Assembly: GCA_019115165.1 (NCBI GenBank)
Contig: DXEB01000023.1
Coordinates: 1 to 64,000 of the forward strand
Length of the DNA stretch: 64,000 nt
Direction: 5' to 3'
Source of the DNA: Candidatus Anaerotignum merdipullorum
GTDB taxonomy: Bacteria; Bacillota; Clostridia; Lachnospirales; Anaerotignaceae
This document shows positions 48,173 through 59,433 of the stretch, piece by piece. The number at the start of each line of letters is the position of its first letter. Position 1 is the first letter of the stretch. A program made the translations under genes and the position numbers. Below the pieces are notes generated by a model. That model was not told the origin of the DNA. It saw only the letters and a program-made list of their open reading frames with translations, and searched no databases.

Positions 48173-49210
48173 ATGAAACAAAAATTGTTGGCAATGACTC
48201 TGGCGTGTGTTCTGGCACTTGGCGCAACCGCCTGCAGCACCACACAGGAAAACACACCAACCGAACCCGACGGAACCCAAACAGCAGAATTGGAGGATTT
48301 CTCCATTGTGCTGGACTGGTATCCCAACGCGATCCATGCTTTTTTGTATACCGCTATGGAAAAGGGATATTTTGCACAGGAAGGGCTGAACCTGGTCATT
48401 CAATTCCCTGCCAATACCAATGACGGCATTTCTCTACCGGCTGCAGGTCAGGCAGATGTTGGAATGTATTATCTGCAGGATGCAATTTTGACTTCCGTAG
48501 AGGAAAATGTTCCCATTGTTTCCATTGGCGCAGTGACCCAAAGCTCGCTAAATGTGGTCATTTCCCAGAAGGACAGCCAAATCACTTCTGCGGCAGATCT
48601 GAAAGGCAAAAAGATCGGCTATGGCGGAACGGTTCTGGCGGAAGCACAGATTGCGGCAATGCTGGAATATGCCGGGCTGTCTGCGGAAGATTGCGAATAC
48701 ATTGATGTCGGTTTTGAATTGATGTCGGCACTGACCACCGGACAGGTAGATGCGACCATCGGCAATATGGTCAACCATGAAGTACCCCAAATGCAGGAAC
48801 AGGGATTGGAAATCAATTATTTCTATCCGAGAGATTTCGGTGTACCAGAGGTATATGAACTGGTATTCTTAGCCAATCGGGATGCCGTTGCTCAGAATCC
48901 GGAGAAATATCAGGCATTTTTACGCGCCTGCCAAAAAGGATTTGCAGATATGAAAGCAAATCCGGCGGAATCTTTGCAAATTCTTTTGGACCACCAAAAT
49001 GCAGCTAACTTCCCGTTATCCGAAGTCGTAGAACAACAAAGCATGGAAATGCTATTGCCGGTCATGGAAACAGAAAACGCAGCATTCCTGCATCAGGAAA
49101 CGTCGGTATGGCAAAACAACGCAGATTGGCTGTATGAAAGAGGCGTATTGTCACATCCTGCGGATGTCAGCGATCTGGTTGTGTCATTACTGGAAGACAC
49201 AGCAGCGTAA
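48173..49210 (+). CDS. ABC transporter substrate-binding lipoprotein, NMT1/ThiY-like
   Basis: lipobox LALGATACS; FSIVLDWYPNAIHAFLYTAMEKGYFAQEGLNL. Confidence 0.92.
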   Translation: MKQKLLAMTLACVLALGATACSTTQENTPTEPDGTQTAELEDFSIVLDWYPNAIHAFLYTAMEKGYFAQEGLNLVIQFPANTNDGISLPAAGQADVGMYYLQDAILTSVEENVPIVSIGAVTQSSLNVVISQKDSQITSAADLKGKKIGYGGTVLAEAQIAAMLEYAGLSAEDCEYIDVGFELMSALTTGQVDATIGNMVNHEVPQMQEQGLEINYFYPRDFGVPEVYELVFLANRDAVAQNPEKYQAFLRACQKGFADMKANPAESLQILLDHQNAANFPLSEVVEQQSMEMLLPVMETENAAFLHQETSVWQNNADWLYERGVLSHPADVSDLVVSLLEDTAA

Positions 49211-49239
49211 CGGTATCTTTTCAAAATACACATAAGTCG

Positions 49240-49276
49240 CAAGCGGTTTTTCTCAAACGGAAAAACCGCTTGTTTT
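49240..49276 (+). terminator. Intrinsic terminator of the thi operon
   Basis: caagcggtttttc-tcaaacg-gaaaaaccgcttgtttt. Confidence 0.85.
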
Positions 49277-49373
49277 GTCTGATTGCACTGGAATTTGCGT
49301 TTGGAATTTCGTTGAAAAAAGGGAATGCTGACGCTATAATGGAAAGAAAAACCAAGGAAAGGAGTGTTCGCCG

Positions 49374-50126
49374 ATGCGTGCATTGATTACCGGAGCAACC
49401 GGCGGCATTGGGCGAGAATTTGCCTGTCTGCTCAGCCATCGCGGCTTTGACTTAATTCTGGCCAGCCGGGACACGGCAAAAATGCAGCGGCTGCGCCGGC
49501 TTTTGCCCACACAGGTAGATATTATCACAGTGGATTTATCCAAAGAAGCCGACTGCCAACGGTTGTATGCATTTGCAAAAACAAAATCAATAGATTTGGT
49601 CATTCATAACGCAGGCTTTGGCGCCTGGGGTCGCTTTACGGATATCCCGCTTCAAACCGAACTGGATATGCTCAATGTAAACGTGCGCGCCGTCCACATG
49701 CTGACCAAATGGTTCCTGCAGGACTTTGTGCAGCGGGATTACGGATATATTTTGAATGTAGCTTCCTCTGCCGGTTTTCTTGCCGGACCATTGATGGCGT
49801 CTTATTATGCAGGAAAAAATTATATTCTGCGTCTGACCGAAGCCATTGATATGGAGTTACGGCAGACAGGCAGCCGGGTGCGCGTCTGTGCCCTGTGTCC
49901 CGGACCGGTGGATACTCCATTTCATGACCGCGCCCAAATTCGGCAGGCAGTACGCGGACTCTCCCCCAGACAAGTCGCAAAAGCTGGTTTAGACGGCGTA
50001 TTTGGTAAAAAAACCATTGTGCTGCCCGGAATCACGACCAAAACAGCGCATCTGTTCCAGCGATTTCTGCCGGAGGAAATGCTCTTACGCATCAATTATG
50101 CAATACAAAAAAGGAAAGAAGGCTGA
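49374..50126 (+). CDS. Short-chain dehydrogenase/reductase family protein
   Basis: ALITGATGGIGREFA, NAGFG, SSAGFLAGPLMASYYAGKN (YxxxK). Confidence 0.9.
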   Translation: MRALITGATGGIGREFACLLSHRGFDLILASRDTAKMQRLRRLLPTQVDIITVDLSKEADCQRLYAFAKTKSIDLVIHNAGFGAWGRFTDIPLQTELDMLNVNVRAVHMLTKWFLQDFVQRDYGYILNVASSAGFLAGPLMASYYAGKNYILRLTEAIDMELRQTGSRVRVCALCPGPVDTPFHDRAQIRQAVRGLSPRQVAKAGLDGVFGKKTIVLPGITTKTAHLFQRFLPEEMLLRINYAIQKRKEG

Positions 50127-50129
50127 CCC

Positions 50130-50984
50130 ATGGATCTGCAGTCCAAGTTTTCAGACAAACACGGTATTTGGGGCGTATTGCTGTCGACCATACAAGGATA
50201 TTTTTCCAATCGCATCGGCAGAAGCGCAGCGGCAATGACTTATTATTTGTTGTTTGCTATGTTTCCATTTTTAATTTTTATTACCTCCCTACTAGGGCTT
50301 CTGCATCTGCCCATGCTGTCTTTGGACGGAGATGTCGCTCGGTTTCTGCCGGAAGATGTCATCCGTTTTTTGAATCTTGCCATTTCCCATATTACTGCAA
50401 ACAGCAACAATGCTCTGTTGACCTTTGGGTTGGTTTTTACGGTTTGGTTCCCGCTGCGCGCTGTCTCCAATCTCATGGCGGCGGTCAAAGATATTTATGG
50501 AAATACCGACGGCATTGCGCACCGCAGCAGCCACGGCATACGCAGCGGCATCCTGACGATGTTATTGATTCTTCTGATTCCTGCTTTGATTTTACTTTTG
50601 GTATTGGGAGAACGCGCACTGTCTTTTGTCGGGCAGTATCTGCCCATTTCCGAATCTTTTATCCATGTTTGGGCAACCCTGCGGTTTCTGCCGATGGCAG
50701 CAGCGCTGCTGTTCGTTCTTTCTGCCGTCTATTACCTCTCTCCGGCGCAAAAACAACCGCCCCGCTATGTTTTGCCAGGTGCCGTACTATCTATGGTAAT
50801 CTGGATGGCATTCTCTCTGCTGTTTTCCCTGTATGTGGACCATGTGGGACGCTATTCCCTGATTTATGGTTCAATCGGGGTGATCATTGCTCTGCTGGTC
50901 TGGATGGACTGCAGCGCAACGGCAATGCTGATGGGTGCAGTATTCAATGTAGCACTAAAACAGAATCAATCAAAAAACCCATGA
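50130..50984 (+). CDS. YihY/BrkB family inner membrane protein
   Basis: RSAAAMTYYLLFAMFPFLIFITSLLG ... YYLSPAQKQPPRYVLPGAVLSMVIWM. Confidence 0.9.
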   Translation: MDLQSKFSDKHGIWGVLLSTIQGYFSNRIGRSAAAMTYYLLFAMFPFLIFITSLLGLLHLPMLSLDGDVARFLPEDVIRFLNLAISHITANSNNALLTFGLVFTVWFPLRAVSNLMAAVKDIYGNTDGIAHRSSHGIRSGILTMLLILLIPALILLLVLGERALSFVGQYLPISESFIHVWATLRFLPMAAALLFVLSAVYYLSPAQKQPPRYVLPGAVLSMVIWMAFSLLFSLYVDHVGRYSLIYGSIGVIIALLVWMDCSATAMLMGAVFNVALKQNQSKNP

Positions 50985-51012
50985 GGGCAGCACACTGTCT
51001 CATGGGTTTTTC
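50972..51012. terminator. Bidirectional terminator overlapping the YihY stop codon
   Basis: aaaacccatgag-ggcagcacactgt-ctcatgggttttt. Confidence 0.85.
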
Positions 51013-51026
51013 CAATTGATTTTCCG

Positions 51027-51149
51027 TTACGCCTGTGCAAGGATCTGTTGGTACTGCTCCTCTGTCAGTTTTCCCAACGCAACATAGCGCGCCAGCTGAT
51101 CTTTGCGCAGATATCCCCGCAAATATCTTTGCTTGAGCTGCTCATACAT
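51027..51149 (-). CDS. XkdX-like small phage protein
   Basis: Own translation: MYEQLKQRYLRGYLRKDQLARYVALGKLTEEQYQQILAQA; matches the XkdX pattern and sits next to a tail-fibre-like gene. Below the supplied ORF length cutoff. Confidence 0.75.
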   Translation of the reverse strand: MYEQLKQRYLRGYLRKDQLARYVALGKLTEEQYQQILAQA

Positions 51150-51437
51150 TTAGGATGCACCTCCTTCCAAAATCAACAGTTCCAAATCCGCAAGCCCCTG
51201 CATCAAAATCTGCAAATCACTGTACACTGGCTCCGGTTCCGGCTCATAGTCATACGTCAGTGTTTTCTCCTCTGTCAAACGCAGTCTTGGAACAAATCCA
51301 TCTTTGTGCGGCGGAATCGCTGGCAGCGAAATATCCAGCCAGACTGTGTTTTCATCCAAATATGCGGCAGCCGCCTCTTGGGTCAGCACATTATTGTACC
51401 ACTCGACCCATCCATTTTCTCCCGTATGTATCAGCAT
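51150..51437 (-). CDS. Hypothetical phage tail-associated protein
   Basis: 95 aa ORF with good RBS (aaggagga) between tail-fibre-like and XkdX-like genes. Confidence 0.6.
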   Translation of the reverse strand: MLIHTGENGWVEWYNNVLTQEAAAAYLDENTVWLDISLPAIPPHKDGFVPRLRLTEEKTLTYDYEPEPEPVYSDLQILMQGLADLELLILEGGAS

Positions 51438-51455
51438 CCTGCATTCCTCCTTTTC

Positions 51456-52130
51456 TTATGCTTCCTCCGTGCCGTCTTCATAGGCAAGGATAAACTCATT
51501 GAGCACCGCTTCATCCTGACGATATCCATAGTACATGAATACATAGTCCACTCCGCCTTGCACAGGGATTGCCAATTCCAGAACTACGTTTCTCGCAGTC
51601 GTTCCTGTATTATTGTACTCGTCCACATATGCTGCGTATGCCTCCAGCATTCGATGCGTGTAAGTGTTGTATCCACTTATCGTTGTCTGGTCAGGCATAT
51701 CATGTATTGCCGCACCGACAGAGTGAAAAATACCAAAATGGGTTTGTCCTTTATCCTTAGAATCAATCTTGACGTAGACCATACCGTCTTTTTCTGCATG
51801 CAATGTCGTCAGCTTTCCGTAAAACGATACATCCGGTTCTTCCCCAGGCGGCAATATCGTCCAGTTTTGAATCCGTTTTTTGATCGCCGTTTTGGAGTAT
51901 TGATATACATCATTTCCGCTTTGATTTTTAGACGGATGCAGCAGCCCAAACAGCGTATCGTCTCCGGAATCCCCCGGTTCTCCGATTTTTCCCCCAATAT
52001 CTGTCACATTTGCTTCTGTCTGTGCCATTTGCGTGTCAATGACATCCATATTCTCATTAAAATCTGCCACATCATAGTAATCGTCAGTACTGGGTTTAAT
52101 CAGGTCATAATGTTCCGTAAAAGTAGCCAT
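51456..52130 (-). CDS. Phage tail fibre-like protein
   Basis: MATFTEHYDLIKPSTDDYYDVADFNENMDVIDTQMAQTE resembles N-termini of Firmicutes prophage tail proteins. Confidence 0.65.
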   Translation of the reverse strand: MATFTEHYDLIKPSTDDYYDVADFNENMDVIDTQMAQTEANVTDIGGKIGEPGDSGDDTLFGLLHPSKNQSGNDVYQYSKTAIKKRIQNWTILPPGEEPDVSFYGKLTTLHAEKDGMVYVKIDSKDKGQTHFGIFHSVGAAIHDMPDQTTISGYNTYTHRMLEAYAAYVDEYNNTGTTARNVVLELAIPVQGGVDYVFMYYGYRQDEAVLNEFILAYEDGTEEA

Positions 52131-52526
52131 TTTCCTTCTCTCCTTTCTGTTGTTTTCGGTTACGCTGTTATCCTAACAAGAAACTGGTCTCAAAAAGTCC
52201 CAACCTGAAAAAATGTCCTTCCCGCTCCAAGTCCCTATTCGCCTTATATAGAGAACCCACAGATTTTAGATTTTTGCTGCATTCCGGCACAGATCCTATG
52301 ACAGCAAAGCATGTTCCGGTTTTGACAGCCTCACGTTCCGCCGTTTCTTCTCCCGAACAGAAAAACAAAAAGGCAGAGGTGATAACATACCATCTAACAG
52401 GAACGTCATCCCGCTTCTTATCTACAGCCATTTTGTATGGAACAAACTTCCAATCCTTCCTGTCCAAAACAAAAAAACAGAAGCATTCCTCGGACTGTTC
52501 CGAATCTTGCTTCTGTTTCTTTCTTG

Positions 52527-53123
52527 TTATAGTTCCCTTCTGCCTTCCAACGCACGGGATAACGTAATTTCATCCACATATTCCAAATCGCCGCCTACCG
52601 GCACGCCATTGGCAATACGCGTTACCTTTACGCCCAAAGGCTTCAGCAACCGACTGATGTACATTGCCGTTGCCTCCCCCTCTACATTGGGATTGGTCGC
52701 CAGAATGACTTCTGACACTGTATCTTCCATCCGTTTGAGCAGCTCCGCTATGCGAATATCGCTCGGTCCTACCCCCGTCATGGGAGAAATTGCACCATGC
52801 AGCACATGATATACGCCATGGAATTCCCTCGTACGTTCATATGCTGCCATATCTCTGGGGTCTTCCACCACCATAATGGTACTGTGGTCCCGTTTGGGAT
52901 TGGCACAAACCGGACACGGATCTGTATCTGTCAGATTGCAGCAGACCGAACAGTAATGCACCTGTTGTTTTGCCTCTAGGATCGCATGCGCCAAATCAGC
53001 AACCTTCTCCTCTGGCATATGGATGATATGAAATGCCAGCCGCTGTGCCGACTTGCCGCCGATTCCCGGCAATCCTGCCAACTGCTCAATCAGTCTGGTG
53101 ATGGGATTTCCATAATAATTCAT
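52527..53123 (-). CDS. recR: Recombination protein RecR
   Basis: [20 protein letters not shown], zinc finger [22 protein letters not shown]. Confidence 0.97.
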   Translation of the reverse strand: MNYYGNPITRLIEQLAGLPGIGGKSAQRLAFHIIHMPEEKVADLAHAILEAKQQVHYCSVCCNLTDTDPCPVCANPKRDHSTIMVVEDPRDMAAYERTREFHGVYHVLHGAISPMTGVGPSDIRIAELLKRMEDTVSEVILATNPNVEGEATAMYISRLLKPLGVKVTRIANGVPVGGDLEYVDEITLSRALEGRREL

Positions 53124-53139
53124 CCTATCCCTCTTTTAC

Positions 53140-53475
53140 TTAGAACATACCGCCCATTCCGCCAGTCAATTTCCCCATGGCATTGGTATACATTTCATCT
53201 GCCTGTCGAATGGCTTCGTTCACTGCTGACAAAATCAGGTCTTCCAGCATTTCCACATCATCCGGATCTACCACATCAGGATTGATTTTCAGCTCTTTGA
53301 TTTCTTTTTTGCCGGAGATGACCACTTTCACTGCACCACCGCCACTGGTCATTTCCAGTGTTTTCTCATTCAGTTCTTCCTGCATGGCAGCCATCTGCTT
53401 CTGCATTTTCTGCGCCTGTTTCATCAGATGATTCATATTCATGCCGCCCATACCGGGAAATCCGCCTTTTGCCAT
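53140..53475 (-). CDS. YbaB/EbfC family nucleoid-associated protein
   Basis: [28 protein letters not shown]; between dnaX and recR. Confidence 0.95.
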   Translation of the reverse strand: MAKGGFPGMGGMNMNHLMKQAQKMQKQMAAMQEELNEKTLEMTSGGGAVKVVISGKKEIKELKINPDVVDPDDVEMLEDLILSAVNEAIRQADEMYTNAMGKLTGGMGGMF

Positions 53476-53556
53476 CGTTTCCTAACCTCCTGCAAATATC
53501 CTTTATTTCGTATCGGTTCTATTGTAGTATAAAATCCCGTTTTTTCGCAAGTCTTT

Positions 53557-55161
53557 TTATGGCTCCATTTCTGCTTCCGGGAAATATTCTGACATAATAC
53601 TCGTCCATTCCGAGTCGTCACCTGCGCCATCTGCTTCGATGCTGCCGTAATTCGCCTCCCGCCAGCTCTCATAAGCAGCTTTTTCGATGGTCTGCAATGT
53701 AAACGACTTTCCATAAGCCTGCTCCAATTCTGCTGCAATCGTATCCAAGTATTTTTGCAGCATATCCGCTAGTGCACCATAAGGACAAACCAAATAAACC
53801 GCATCATCCTCTTTGAATCCAATTTCCACATTGGACAACTTGCTGCGCAACACCGGATCAGCGATCCTGCTGCAAAACGCCTGCCATTCCTGTCGCAGCT
53901 TTTCTTTCTCTTCTGAAAGCGCCGGCGGTTTGCGTTTGGGCTTTTCCTTCTGCCCCACGGACGCTTCCTGCGTCATGGCAACTTGTGCTGCAGAAATGCT
54001 AACTCCCTCTGACACTTTCCGTTCCAACATTGCCAGTCTGGCAGCCAACGCCGTCAGATCGGTATCCGCCCAGTCAGAACATAATCGAAGAATTTCCACC
54101 TCCAATAGGATCCGTTCCTTTGCCGCATATCTGATATCGCTTTGCAGGGCAGAGAAGCGTTCCATCCAATAGGTCAGTTCCGCCGCTGAAAGTGCTGCCG
54201 CCTGTTGGCGCAGACGTTGAATATGTTCTGCGGACAAATCCAATATGCGTGTTGCTTCCGATACAGTTGCCGTCACCAGCAAATTACGCAAATGCACCAA
54301 CAAATCCGTCACAAATTGTTTCACGTCTCTGCCTGCCAGTAGCATTTCCTCCGTCAGTGCCATTGCCCTTGCGGCATCTTTTTCCTTCAGCGCGTCGACC
54401 ATATCAAAAAACACTGTCTGATCCACCGCGCCAACCACATCCTGAACCTTTTCCAGCGTTACTTCTTCTCCACTGTAAAACGCCAGGCACTGATCCAATA
54501 TGCTCAACGAATCCCGCAGAGAACCATCCGCCAGCTGCGCTACATATCGCACAGCATCCTCCGTTGCCGACAATCCTTCTTCTGCCAAATACCTCATCAG
54601 GGTATGCGCGATATCTTCTGCAGTAATCCTGCGAAAATCAAACCGCTGACAACGTGATAATATGGTCGGCGGTACCTTCTGCGGGTCTGTGGTCGCCAAA
54701 ATAAATACCACATGCGCAGGCGGTTCCTCCAGTGTTTTCAACAGTGCGTTAAACGCACTATTAGAAAGCATATGCACCTCGTCAATGATATAGACCTTAT
54801 AGACGCCTTCCGTCGGCGGATATTTCACTTCTTCTCGAATTTCCCGGATATTATCTACACTATTATTGGATGCTGCGTCGATTTCCATCACATTCACGCT
54901 GCGTCCCGCCAGAATCTCCTGACACAAACGGCATTGGTTGCACGGTTCGCCTTCCGCAGTGGGATGCAGGCAATTGATGGCACGGGCAAAGATCTTCGCC
55001 GTAGATGTTTTTCCTGTACCTCTTGTGCCGCAAAACAGATACGCATGAGACACCCGTCCTGTTTTCATCTGATTTTTTAGTGTCTTGACAATTGGATCCT
55101 GCCCTACCACGCCGGAAAAGACATTCGGACGATATTTTCTGTATAACGCCGTGTATGACAT
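53557..55161 (-). CDS. dnaX: DNA polymerase III subunit gamma/tau
   Basis: MSYTALYRKYRPNVFSGVVGQDPIVKTLKNQ, CGTRGTGKTSTAKIFARAINC. Confidence 0.97.
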   Translation of the reverse strand: MSYTALYRKYRPNVFSGVVGQDPIVKTLKNQMKTGRVSHAYLFCGTRGTGKTSTAKIFARAINCLHPTAEGEPCNQCRLCQEILAGRSVNVMEIDAASNNSVDNIREIREEVKYPPTEGVYKVYIIDEVHMLSNSAFNALLKTLEEPPAHVVFILATTDPQKVPPTILSRCQRFDFRRITAEDIAHTLMRYLAEEGLSATEDAVRYVAQLADGSLRDSLSILDQCLAFYSGEEVTLEKVQDVVGAVDQTVFFDMVDALKEKDAARAMALTEEMLLAGRDVKQFVTDLLVHLRNLLVTATVSEATRILDLSAEHIQRLRQQAAALSAAELTYWMERFSALQSDIRYAAKERILLEVEILRLCSDWADTDLTALAARLAMLERKVSEGVSISAAQVAMTQEASVGQKEKPKRKPPALSEEKEKLRQEWQAFCSRIADPVLRSKLSNVEIGFKEDDAVYLVCPYGALADMLQKYLDTIAAELEQAYGKSFTLQTIEKAAYESWREANYGSIEADGAGDDSEWTSIMSEYFPEAEMEP

Positions 55162-55517
55162 GGCGATTCCTCCTTCGTTATGTCTGCCAGATGCAGACGA
55201 AACTGTCCAACCTCAGACAGATACAGTATAGCATAGAGAAAGAAAAATGAAAAGCGGCGAAAACCAGTTTGCTCGTCCATTTCCCAACTTCCAGTTCCAC
55301 CACCTCTTACTTGCCGCCGTTTCTGTGTCCCCGCAAAACGAATCCTTTGTCGTTTTCTTCCTCCGCATCTGCCCGCCGTGCTTGACAACGGTTTTCTAGC
55401 CCTTTTCTTACAAATACGGCGCCGCAGCAATTCCGCTGACAAACAGCAGACCATCATGCCCTTTCCCTCCGGTCTTTGAAAAAAAACAGCGGTATCCGTC
55501 TGTTCCATCATAGTATC

Positions 55518-55557
55518 AAAAAACCGGAAATTCCGTTCAAAGAATTTCCGGTTTTTC
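55518..55557. terminator. Terminator downstream of SRP RNA
   Basis: aaaaaaccggaaatt-ccgttcaaag-aatttccggttttt. Confidence 0.85.
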
Positions 55558-55564
55558 TAATTCT

Positions 55565-55840
55565 ATAGGAATCCGTGCATCCGCTGTTGTCGCCGCCAAC
55601 CATGCGGAACCTCCTTCCAAAGCTCCATCCAAGCGCCCTTGCGACACACAAGAAGTAGACTGCTTAGTGCTGCTGCCTTCCGACCCTGACACGGTTCACA
55701 GGCTTCTGTTGTGCAAGACTTGAACTTCAACGCTCCTTCCAAAGGGCAGACCATTTTTGCCGACGCCGAAAGCGGACGTCACCCCCACTCTAGCGGATTG
55801 TGGGTACAGGGTGCCGCTACTCCCCCGGCTAGCACGGAAA
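55565..55840 (-). ncRNA. ffs: Signal recognition particle RNA, large (Alu-domain-containing) type
   Basis: Minus strand contains GTGAACCGTGTCAGGGTCGGAAGGCAGCAGCACTAAG (domain IV) and 5' GCCGGGGGAGTAGCGGCACCCTGTACCC Alu-domain segment; ends approximate. Confidence 0.93.
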
Positions 55841-55932
55841 TATTACCGCTTCCATTCCCATCTCAAAATGCCATTATAGTATACAGAACAATCCATCTGC
55901 TGTCAATGCAAAATTTCCGCATGCCGCCAAAA

Positions 55933-56436
<504 letters not shown>

Positions 56437-57777
56437 CTATTCCGCCTGTGCCATGCACAATGCGCCATTCCTTTCTTCCACGTCCGTTACCAGCCAATAA
56501 TCGTCCAAACCGTCATCGTTCAGATCACAGGGATAAATACACTGCCCATATGCAATATCTTCATTGGAGGAGCGCAACCCATTTTCCGTTAGGATATAGC
56601 GGATGGTCGTACCTGTCATATCACAGACATAAACTTCTTTTACACCGTCTCGATTCAAATCCCCGCTGGTGATCGGACCATACAGACTTTCCACTCCCAA
56701 ATGAGTAGACCAGATTTTTCGGAAATTTTCCCCGTTTTTCTGATATACATATAAGTCCAGACCATCGCTCATGAAATATTCCTTTGTTCCATCTCCATCC
56801 AAATCCGTAATATGGATATACTGTGCCGTATGTTTCAAACGGGTAAAGCTGGTGCTTGTCCATCCTTCCTGCCCTCGTGTATAATATCGCACCGCCTGGT
56901 CATCCGAAAGCAGCAGCTTTCCATCATCTGCAGCCAGCGCTCCCGCATTGTTGGATTCCAGCGGAATTTCTTCCGCCGTCTGCTGTAGATTACGATCAAA
57001 AAACACGATTTTTTCCGAACGGGCAAAAATTTGCTCCCCTTCTCCTTCTCCCTGTTCGTCAATGCTGGAAAGCAGCACTGCCAATTCGCTGCCCTCTGCC
57101 CCATCTAAAAACGCCGCTGATGTCGCTTCCAGTCCACTTGCAAAACCCAATGTGCGCCATAAGCGCAAACGATCATTCTGATAACGGTATATCTGTACGA
57201 CGCCTTCCTGTATGGAAGCTGTCAGTACATTGCCATCCGCATCTTTGCCCACGGATTCAAATCCATCCGCCGGAAAAGATGCCGCAGTAGACGACACTTC
57301 TGCCGCCATGCCCGCCCAAGCTTCGTATGCCTGAAATCCACCATCTGCCAGAAATGGATTTCTTGCATTCAAACTGTAATATCCATTATTGTATCCCCCT
57401 TGATAGCAAACGCCAATCAACGCATTTCCAGAGAAATAGCACAGCAGCTGTCCTGCTGCATCTCCGTTGTAATGCACCAGTGTTGCACTTCCAATCACTG
57501 CCTCTGAACCGGCATAACCATCCAGTGGATACTCACAATCGGCGCTTGCCGCGAATAATGCTTGGCTTTCTTCGCTGTCCTGCGGCACGATACCGGCAGA
57601 AAAGCGCAGACTGTCTCCGTCAAAATCCCAATAATATGTATCGGCAACCGTCTCCATCAGCTGTGTGTAGTGCTCCTGCTGTGCTGCGGTCAGTGTCAGC
57701 TGCGGCGTTTCCGTGTTTCCGCAGGCACACAGCGTCAGTACACACATTGCCGCCAGACAGAGTATTTTTTGCTTCAT
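56437..57777 (-). CDS. Lipoprotein with VCBS/FG-GAP-like repeats
   Basis: lipobox MCVLTLCACGN; DLDGDGTKEYF, DLNRDGVKEVYV, DLNDDGLDDYW repeats. Confidence 0.75.
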   Translation of the reverse strand: MKQKILCLAAMCVLTLCACGNTETPQLTLTAAQQEHYTQLMETVADTYYWDFDGDSLRFSAGIVPQDSEESQALFAASADCEYPLDGYAGSEAVIGSATLVHYNGDAAGQLLCYFSGNALIGVCYQGGYNNGYYSLNARNPFLADGGFQAYEAWAGMAAEVSSTAASFPADGFESVGKDADGNVLTASIQEGVVQIYRYQNDRLRLWRTLGFASGLEATSAAFLDGAEGSELAVLLSSIDEQGEGEGEQIFARSEKIVFFDRNLQQTAEEIPLESNNAGALAADDGKLLLSDDQAVRYYTRGQEGWTSTSFTRLKHTAQYIHITDLDGDGTKEYFMSDGLDLYVYQKNGENFRKIWSTHLGVESLYGPITSGDLNRDGVKEVYVCDMTGTTIRYILTENGLRSSNEDIAYGQCIYPCDLNDDGLDDYWLVTDVEERNGALCMAQAE

Positions 57778-57873
57778 AGATCCCTTCCCTCTTTTCGCAG
57801 CAGTATTTTTGCATATAGATAGCTTTATTATAAAGCAGGGAAGTGTTTTTTTCAAACCCCATTTTTCGGCATC

Positions 57874-58407
57874 CTATCTGCCGAATACTTCTGCCACCAG
57901 TACTAGGGCAATCCAAACTCCGACCAGATTTGCCGCCAGTGCACAAAAGAGGGTATGTCTGGTTTTGGTAATATGTACGGACAAAAAATATAAGCTCATC
58001 GTATAAAACACCGTTTCTGTGCAGCTCATCATCACCGAGGCTACTCGCCCCAAAAAAGAATCTGGTCCAAACTGCGTAAACAAATCCGTCATCAGCCCCA
58101 TCGCTGCTGAAGAAGAAATCAAACGCACTAAAGTCAGCGGTGCCAATTCTGCTGGAAATCCAAACCAATCCTCCAACGGACGCAACAAATACGTCATACA
58201 ATCCAACAATCCGCCTGCCCGAACCACTTCCACCGCAACCAACAGACCGATCAATGTCGGCAGAATATCCACCACTGTCTGCAAACCTTCTTTTGCTCCC
58301 TCCAAAAATGCCTCATACAAATTCACCCGTTTGAAACACCCAAACACGATAATCATCAGCACCGTCACTGGTATAATAAAATTTGATAACCACAGCAGGA
58401 AGTTCAT
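57874..58407 (-). CDS. spmB: Spore maturation protein B
   Basis: SSSAAMGLMTDLFTQFGPDSFLGRVASVMMSCTETVFYTMSLYFLSVHITKTRHTLFCAL. Confidence 0.93.
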   Translation of the reverse strand: MNFLLWLSNFIIPVTVLMIIVFGCFKRVNLYEAFLEGAKEGLQTVVDILPTLIGLLVAVEVVRAGGLLDCMTYLLRPLEDWFGFPAELAPLTLVRLISSSAAMGLMTDLFTQFGPDSFLGRVASVMMSCTETVFYTMSLYFLSVHITKTRHTLFCALAANLVGVWIALVLVAEVFGR

Positions 58408-58985
58408 TTTTTCTCTCTCCCTTCCAGCAGCTTCGCCAGCATAATGCCCACAAACGTCGTAACCAGTGTCGCTGCAATCCCTACCCCTACGATTTCCGCA
58501 GGTGCCGCGGAACCATATTCTGCACGATATGCGATGATATTCACTGTCACCAATTGCAGGGAGGACATATTCACCACCAAAAACATGCACATGGCGTTGC
58601 TGGCTCTGCCTGTTTCCCCATTCAGTTTTGCCAGTTCTTTCATCGCCAGCAGCCCTGCCGGTGTTGCCGCCCAACCCAGTCCCAGAAAATTTGCCACGAA
58701 ATTTGCTGCAATATATCGTCTGGCAGGATGTCCGGACGGCACAGTCGGAAAGAGAAAATTCAAAAACGGCGCCATCTTTTCCTCTAACAAGTCGATCATG
58801 CCGCCCTTCTCCGCAATTTTCAAAATTCCGGCCCACGTTGCCACTACGCCCGCCATGGTGAACGCCAATTCCAGTGCGCTCCTGCCGCCGCTAATCACCG
58901 CGTTGGTCACCAAATCCATCCGCCCCAAAAACGCCCCCATTAGGATACCGCCTATCAGGAAAAATCCCCAAATCACATTCAGCAT
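58404..58985 (-). CDS. spmA: Spore maturation protein A
   Basis: AANFVANFLGLGWAATPAGLLAMKELAKLN ... NAMCMFLVVNMSSLQLVTVNIIAYR. Confidence 0.93.
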   Translation of the reverse strand: MLNVIWGFFLIGGILMGAFLGRMDLVTNAVISGGRSALELAFTMAGVVATWAGILKIAEKGGMIDLLEEKMAPFLNFLFPTVPSGHPARRYIAANFVANFLGLGWAATPAGLLAMKELAKLNGETGRASNAMCMFLVVNMSSLQLVTVNIIAYRAEYGSAAPAEIVGVGIAATLVTTFVGIMLAKLLEGREKK

Positions 58986-59169
58986 GCCGTTTCCCTCCCT
59001 TTGAGCCAGTCTATGCAGCCAACTCCAAAAATATCCGTTTTTCCCGCTTTTTGTCGCACGCTTTCCGCATTTTCTGATTTCCACAGATTTCTGTTGTATT
59101 TTTACAAAAACTGTGTTAAAATTTTGCTAAGAAAATACAGACCATCTGGTCTAGTCTGGAGGTACCTGG

Positions 59170-59433
59170 ATGAAATCAACAGGCATTGTACGGAAAGTGG
59201 ATGAATTAGGGCGGGTTGTGCTGCCCATTGAACTGCGCCGCCATATGGGAATTGAGATCAAAGATTCTCTGGAAATCTTTGTGGCGGATAATATGATTAT
59301 CTTGAAAAAATACGAACCTGCGGATATTTTCACAGGCAGTATGGAAGATTTGATTGACTACAAAGGCAAAAAAATCTCCAAACAATCGATTTTGGAGATG
59401 GCAAAACTTGCCGGCTTGGATGTCCGCTCCTAA
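59170..59433 (+). CDS. AbrB/SpoVT-family transcriptional regulator
   Basis: MKSTGIVRKVDELGRVVLPIELRRHMGIEIKDSLEIFV. Confidence 0.94.
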   Translation: MKSTGIVRKVDELGRVVLPIELRRHMGIEIKDSLEIFVADNMIILKKYEPADIFTGSMEDLIDYKGKKISKQSILEMAKLAGLDVRS

